A DNA stretch of 13,027 nucleotides from the NCBI GenBank assembly GCA_013329085.1, contig DUKX01000161.1, positions 1,515 to 14,541 of the forward strand. The letters run 5' to 3'. This DNA comes from Methanofastidiosum sp. Lineage in GTDB: Archaea > Methanobacteriota_B > Thermococci > Methanofastidiosales > Methanofastidiosaceae. The notes beneath the pieces are model-generated. The model was not told the origin of the DNA and searched no databases. It was given only the letters and a program-made list of their open reading frames with translations. The position numbers and the translations under genes are program-made. Below are positions 12,986-13,027 of this stretch, piece after piece (positions within the stretch are counted from its first letter, which is position 1; the number at the start of each line of letters is the position of its first letter).

Positions 12986-13027
12986 GAGATTTAATCGTTT
13001 ACACCTGCTTTGTTGCATAATTCCACT

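Noticed and set aside
12821..13018. Minus-strand frame of 65 codons at the right edge
   Set aside because: Mostly antisense to the MNT gene, with no recognisable motif.
1..13027. CRISPR array, tRNA, rRNA, insertion sequence or long direct repeats
   Set aside because: Read through for regularly spaced repeats, cloverleaf signatures, terminal inverted repeats and transposase motifs; none seen by eye.

Overview
The window is A+T-rich archaeal DNA, probably from an anaerobic euryarchaeote. The evidence is a replicative MCM helicase joined to a BA-type GINS subunit (Gins23), TATA-box promoters with short or absent leaders, Shine-Dalgarno sites of the GGAGG/GGTGAT kind, a PaaK-ACT-DUF2148 operon of the sort found in anaerobes, and a form II/III Rubisco. 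Gins23 beside mcm is known from Thermococcales and Crenarchaeota, while many euryarchaea have only Gins15/51. My best guess is therefore a lineage allied to Thermococcales (for example Methanofastidiosa or Theionarchaea). That placement is inference; no rRNA is present.

Layout. (1) 1-2268, minus strand: gins23-mcm, a core replication operon; mcm runs off the left edge. (2) 2396-4641, plus strand: a tight three-gene operon of phenylacetate-CoA ligase family enzyme, double-ACT protein and DUF2148 Fe-S protein, probably for aryl-acid/aryl-CoA metabolism and its sensing. (3) 4643-5545, minus strand: three small membrane proteins resembling the bacterial YqjD/ElaB and YqjE (holin-like) envelope pair plus a third one-helix protein. 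(4) 5630-9355, minus strand: an ABC-2 (NatAB-like) export operon of ATPase and two permeases with overlapping genes; the first permease carries a C-terminal PrsW-type intramembrane protease domain. (5) 9474-9992, plus strand: cob(I)alamin adenosyltransferase, followed by what may be a 14-codon stub of a cobinamide kinase. (6) 10077-10575, minus strand: DUF2283 protein and a small nuclease-like toxin partner whose 5' end looks frameshifted. (7) 10740-12173, minus strand: form II/III Rubisco with a complete active site. (8) 12293-12960, plus strand: a HEPN-MNT pair, divergent from Rubisco.

The left two thirds look like stable chromosome. The right third (about 10.0-13.0 kb) looks accessory: a Methanococcoides-type Rubisco sits alone between two toxin-antitoxin-like modules, next to apparent gene debris. 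The strongest candidates for something new are the ABC-2/PrsW fusion, the archaeal YqjDE-like cassette, and the TA-flanked Rubisco island. No tRNA, rRNA, CRISPR array or insertion sequence was found, and no gene-free stretch exceeds about 250 bases.
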